Assembly (NCBI GenBank): GCA_002716405.1
Contig: PBBA01000003.1
Coordinates: forward strand, 1-64,000
Length of the DNA stretch: 64,000 bases
Direction: 5' to 3'
DNA from: Chloroflexota bacterium
Lineage (GTDB): Bacteria > Chloroflexota > Dehalococcoidia > UBA2979
The position numbers and the translations under genes are program-made. Shown here one piece after another: positions 62,482 to 64,000 of this stretch. The notes below the pieces were generated by a model that searched no databases, was not told the origin of the DNA, and worked only from the letters and a program-made list of their open reading frames with translations. The number at the start of each line of letters is the position of its first letter. The stretch's first letter is position 1.

Positions 62482-63231
62482 ATGGAAACAGAATATAGCC
62501 TGATCTCAGCAATTACACTTGGATTTTTACTAGGGTTAAAGCATGCAACTGATGCTGACCATGTCGTAGCTGTAGTATCAATAGTTGATAAGTCTAAAAA
62601 TATTTGGCGCGGGCTTTGGGTTGGGTTTTCCTGGGGGCTAGGACACACGGCACCTTTATTAATTCTTGGAATAATAATTTTATTATTTAAGGAAGCAGTT
62701 CTCGACAAATATGAAAGCATCGCACCATTCTTTGAATTTTTGGTAGGCATCATGCTCGTACTACTTGGAATTCAGGTATTTTGGCAACTGAAGAAAAATA
62801 ATTTGCACATCCATCAGCATCAACATGATGAAAAGGAACATGTGCACATTCATACTTCTCACCAATTCAAAAAAGAAATTTCAAATACAAAAAAACACGA
62901 TTTTTTTAAACTTGGCGCACCAACGTTTAGAACTAAATCTTTTTTTGTTGGTATTATCCATGGATTAGCGGGGAGTGCAGCGGTAATGCTGGTTTTACTA
63001 CCGTCCATTCAATCTATATGGGTAGGGATCGCATATTTAATCTTATTCGGCGTTGGCACAGTACTTTCTATGTCTTTCATAACTGTTTTTCTCGCCGTGC
63101 CATTTTCCATGTCATCAAACAACAAAAAACTTTATCGTTACATCAGTTCATCTGCAGGAACAATAAGTATCCTTTTTGGGGTTACACTAATGTCTGATAT
63201 AGGACTTGGAACTAGCTTGATACCATTTTAA
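62482..63231 (+). CDS. NicO/NiCoT-like nickel/cobalt transporter
   Basis: A 249-aa membrane protein with about six to seven segments. The segment LGLKHATDADHVVAVVSIV contains the HxxxDH-type motif HATDADH (21-27) of nickel/cobalt permeases, and GHTAPLLIL (54-62) is a second metal-binding-like helix. A His-rich loop (109-128) has seven His in 20 residues, probably a cytoplasmic metal-capture loop. Ni2+ or Co2+ uptake, or export, is the expected role. Related genes sit next to urease or hydrogenase, none of which is visible here. Confidence 0.85.
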   Translation: METEYSLISAITLGFLLGLKHATDADHVVAVVSIVDKSKNIWRGLWVGFSWGLGHTAPLLILGIIILLFKEAVLDKYESIAPFFEFLVGIMLVLLGIQVFWQLKKNNLHIHQHQHDEKEHVHIHTSHQFKKEISNTKKHDFFKLGAPTFRTKSFFVGIIHGLAGSAAVMLVLLPSIQSIWVGIAYLILFGVGTVLSMSFITVFLAVPFSMSSNNKKLYRYISSSAGTISILFGVTLMSDIGLGTSLIPF

Positions 63232-63260
63232 ATTCTTAGCTACATATACTAATTCAAAGG

Positions 63261-63671
63261 CTATTTTCTCTGGAAAATTTCCATAAAAATGAAATTAGAT
63301 GATGTAGGATGGACCCAGGCATTGTCTCTACCAGGTATACGTGTGACGCGACCACCATTTTCTTCAATTTGCTTACAGAAAGCATCAACATCATCACAGT
63401 CATATGCAATTAAATAGATACCTTCACCATGAGGATTAAATGCATTTTTTCGTTCAGACATTAATTTTGCAACAGGGCTGTCTTCACCATTTCTTGGTTG
63501 CAACAGGTGACACAATGTTTCACCGTTATACCCCATTGGTACATAATCAAATTTACCAATACCGTTGTATCCTTTTTCACCAGTGGGAGTCATTCCAAAA
63601 CGAGAACCATAATCAGCAACAGCCTGTTCAAGGTCGTGCACTGCAACTGTATAATGATTAAAAGTCAACAT
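63261..63671 (-). CDS. VOC-family protein (glyoxalase/bleomycin-resistance fold)
   Basis: A 136-aa single VOC module: MLTFNHYTVAVHDLEQAVADYGSRFGM, AYDCDDVDAFCKQIEENGGRVTRIPG and NFIFMEIFQRK with a likely metal-binding His near NHYTVAV and Glu near EIF. AAGGA lies seven bases before the ATG. The partner on its 3' side is the ankyrin gene. No specific ligand can be named. Confidence 0.75.
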   Translation of the reverse strand: MLTFNHYTVAVHDLEQAVADYGSRFGMTPTGEKGYNGIGKFDYVPMGYNGETLCHLLQPRNGEDSPVAKLMSERKNAFNPHGEGIYLIAYDCDDVDAFCKQIEENGGRVTRIPGRDNAWVHPTSSNFIFMEIFQRK

Positions 63672-63696
63672 AATCTATCCTTTTCTTCAATTCTTA

Positions 63697-64000
63697 CTAT
63701 TTAGCACCTTTGTCTTTTAGATACTTTATTATTGCTGATCTATTCAATTCACTACCCATAAAAGGAGAGGTAATTGCAGCACCAAGCGGTGTATACCCAT
63801 TCTTATCAGCTTTATTCAAATCTGCACCTCTATCAACGAGAAATTCAACCATCTCAAGCTTACCAAAATAAGCAGCCCATCCAAGTGGTGTAGAGCCATC
63901 TCGATTTTTAGCTTCAATGTCAATATCAGCACCGCCGCTTAAGAGTACATCAATAACAGTTTTAAATAGCATTACCATTTCTGCATTTTTTGGACTAATA
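63697..64000 (-). CDS. Ankyrin-repeat protein, 5' end off window
   Basis: The frame is open to the window edge, so the start is outside and at least 101 residues are visible. It has two or so ankyrin units (NRDGSTPLGWAAYFGKLEMVEFLVDRGADLN, then KADKNGYTPLGAAI). An in-frame ATG at 63978 could be a false start. It probably acts as a protein-interaction scaffold. It lies 25 bases upstream of the VOC gene. Confidence 0.75.
   Translation of the reverse strand, partial: ISPKNAEMVMLFKTVIDVLLSGGADIDIEAKNRDGSTPLGWAAYFGKLEMVEFLVDRGADLNKADKNGYTPLGAAITSPFMGSELNRSAIIKYLKDKGAK

Overview
The window is a dense, AT-rich bacterial chromosome segment (by eye well under 40% G+C). It holds about 60 protein genes, mostly spaced by a few bases or overlapping by 1-8 bases; no rRNA, tRNA, insertion sequence or CRISPR array was seen. 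The gene set suggests a streamlined marine Chloroflexota bacterium (SAR202/Dehalococcoidia-like): a DUF3090 protein, a HerA-NurA pair, a UbiE/MenG methyltransferase, a Fea1-like iron protein, many VOC, SDR, aldo/keto, acyl-CoA and alpha/beta-hydrolase enzymes, and MurB. This placement is inferred from gene content, not from a marker tree.

Layout. 1-2363 (+): the 3' part of a Fea1-like iron-assimilation protein with a Ser/Gly/Ala repeat linker, a short UDP-sugar dehydrogenase-like protein, and a DUF151-like protein whose gene carries a perfect 18-bp inverted repeat. 2375-8660 (-): a GT-C-like membrane protein, a nitroreductase, a methylmalonyl-CoA-epimerase-like VOC protein, and an Fe3+ ABC importer (ATPase, lipoprotein, permease). 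8752-18498 (-): a tetrapyrrole operon read as aldo/keto reductase, HemQ-like protein, AhbA-AhbB fusion, precorrin-2 dehydrogenase, HemA, HemC, CobA-HemD fusion, HemB, HemL. 18656-19786 (-): an SDR and a pterin-carbinolamine dehydratase. 19893-24823 (+): a HemL-like aminotransferase and a ChlI-like AAA+/ChlD-like VWA pair.

24824-26914 (-): a double-VOC protein and RecF. 26990-28470 (+): a Gfo/Idh/MocA oxidoreductase and a small holin-like membrane protein. 28467-33201 (-): a soluble NAD-type formate dehydrogenase in three subunits. 33236-39942 (-): NurA, HerA, SbcD/Mre11 and SbcC/Rad50 in one operon, the arrangement known for archaeal DNA-end resection. 40082-53566: UbiE, a truncated haemoglobin with no ordinary start codon, a DEAD-box helicase with a long basic N-terminus, an APH-like/P-loop kinase fusion, an acyl-CoA dehydrogenase, an MFS exporter, GAF, dienelactone hydrolase and DUF192 proteins, an unrecognised protein, and a leftward enoyl-CoA hydratase/CinA/hydrolase/HAD operon. 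53707-57787 (+): two tandem aminotransferases, an RsmC-like methyltransferase and a FabL-like reductase. 57794-60034 (-): IlvD and DUF3090. 60156-63231 (+): amidase, MurB and a NicO/NiCoT-like transporter. 63261-64000 (-): a VOC protein and a truncated ankyrin protein.

Two systems stand out. The haem operon has every step from glutamyl-tRNA to sirohaem plus a fused sirohaem decarboxylase and a HemQ-like terminal enzyme, but no HemE, HemN/F, HemG/Y or HemH and no AhbC, which suggests a mixed sirohaem-dependent route to haem. The nurA-herA-sbcD-sbcC operon is an archaeal-style resection module in a bacterial genome that also encodes RecF.
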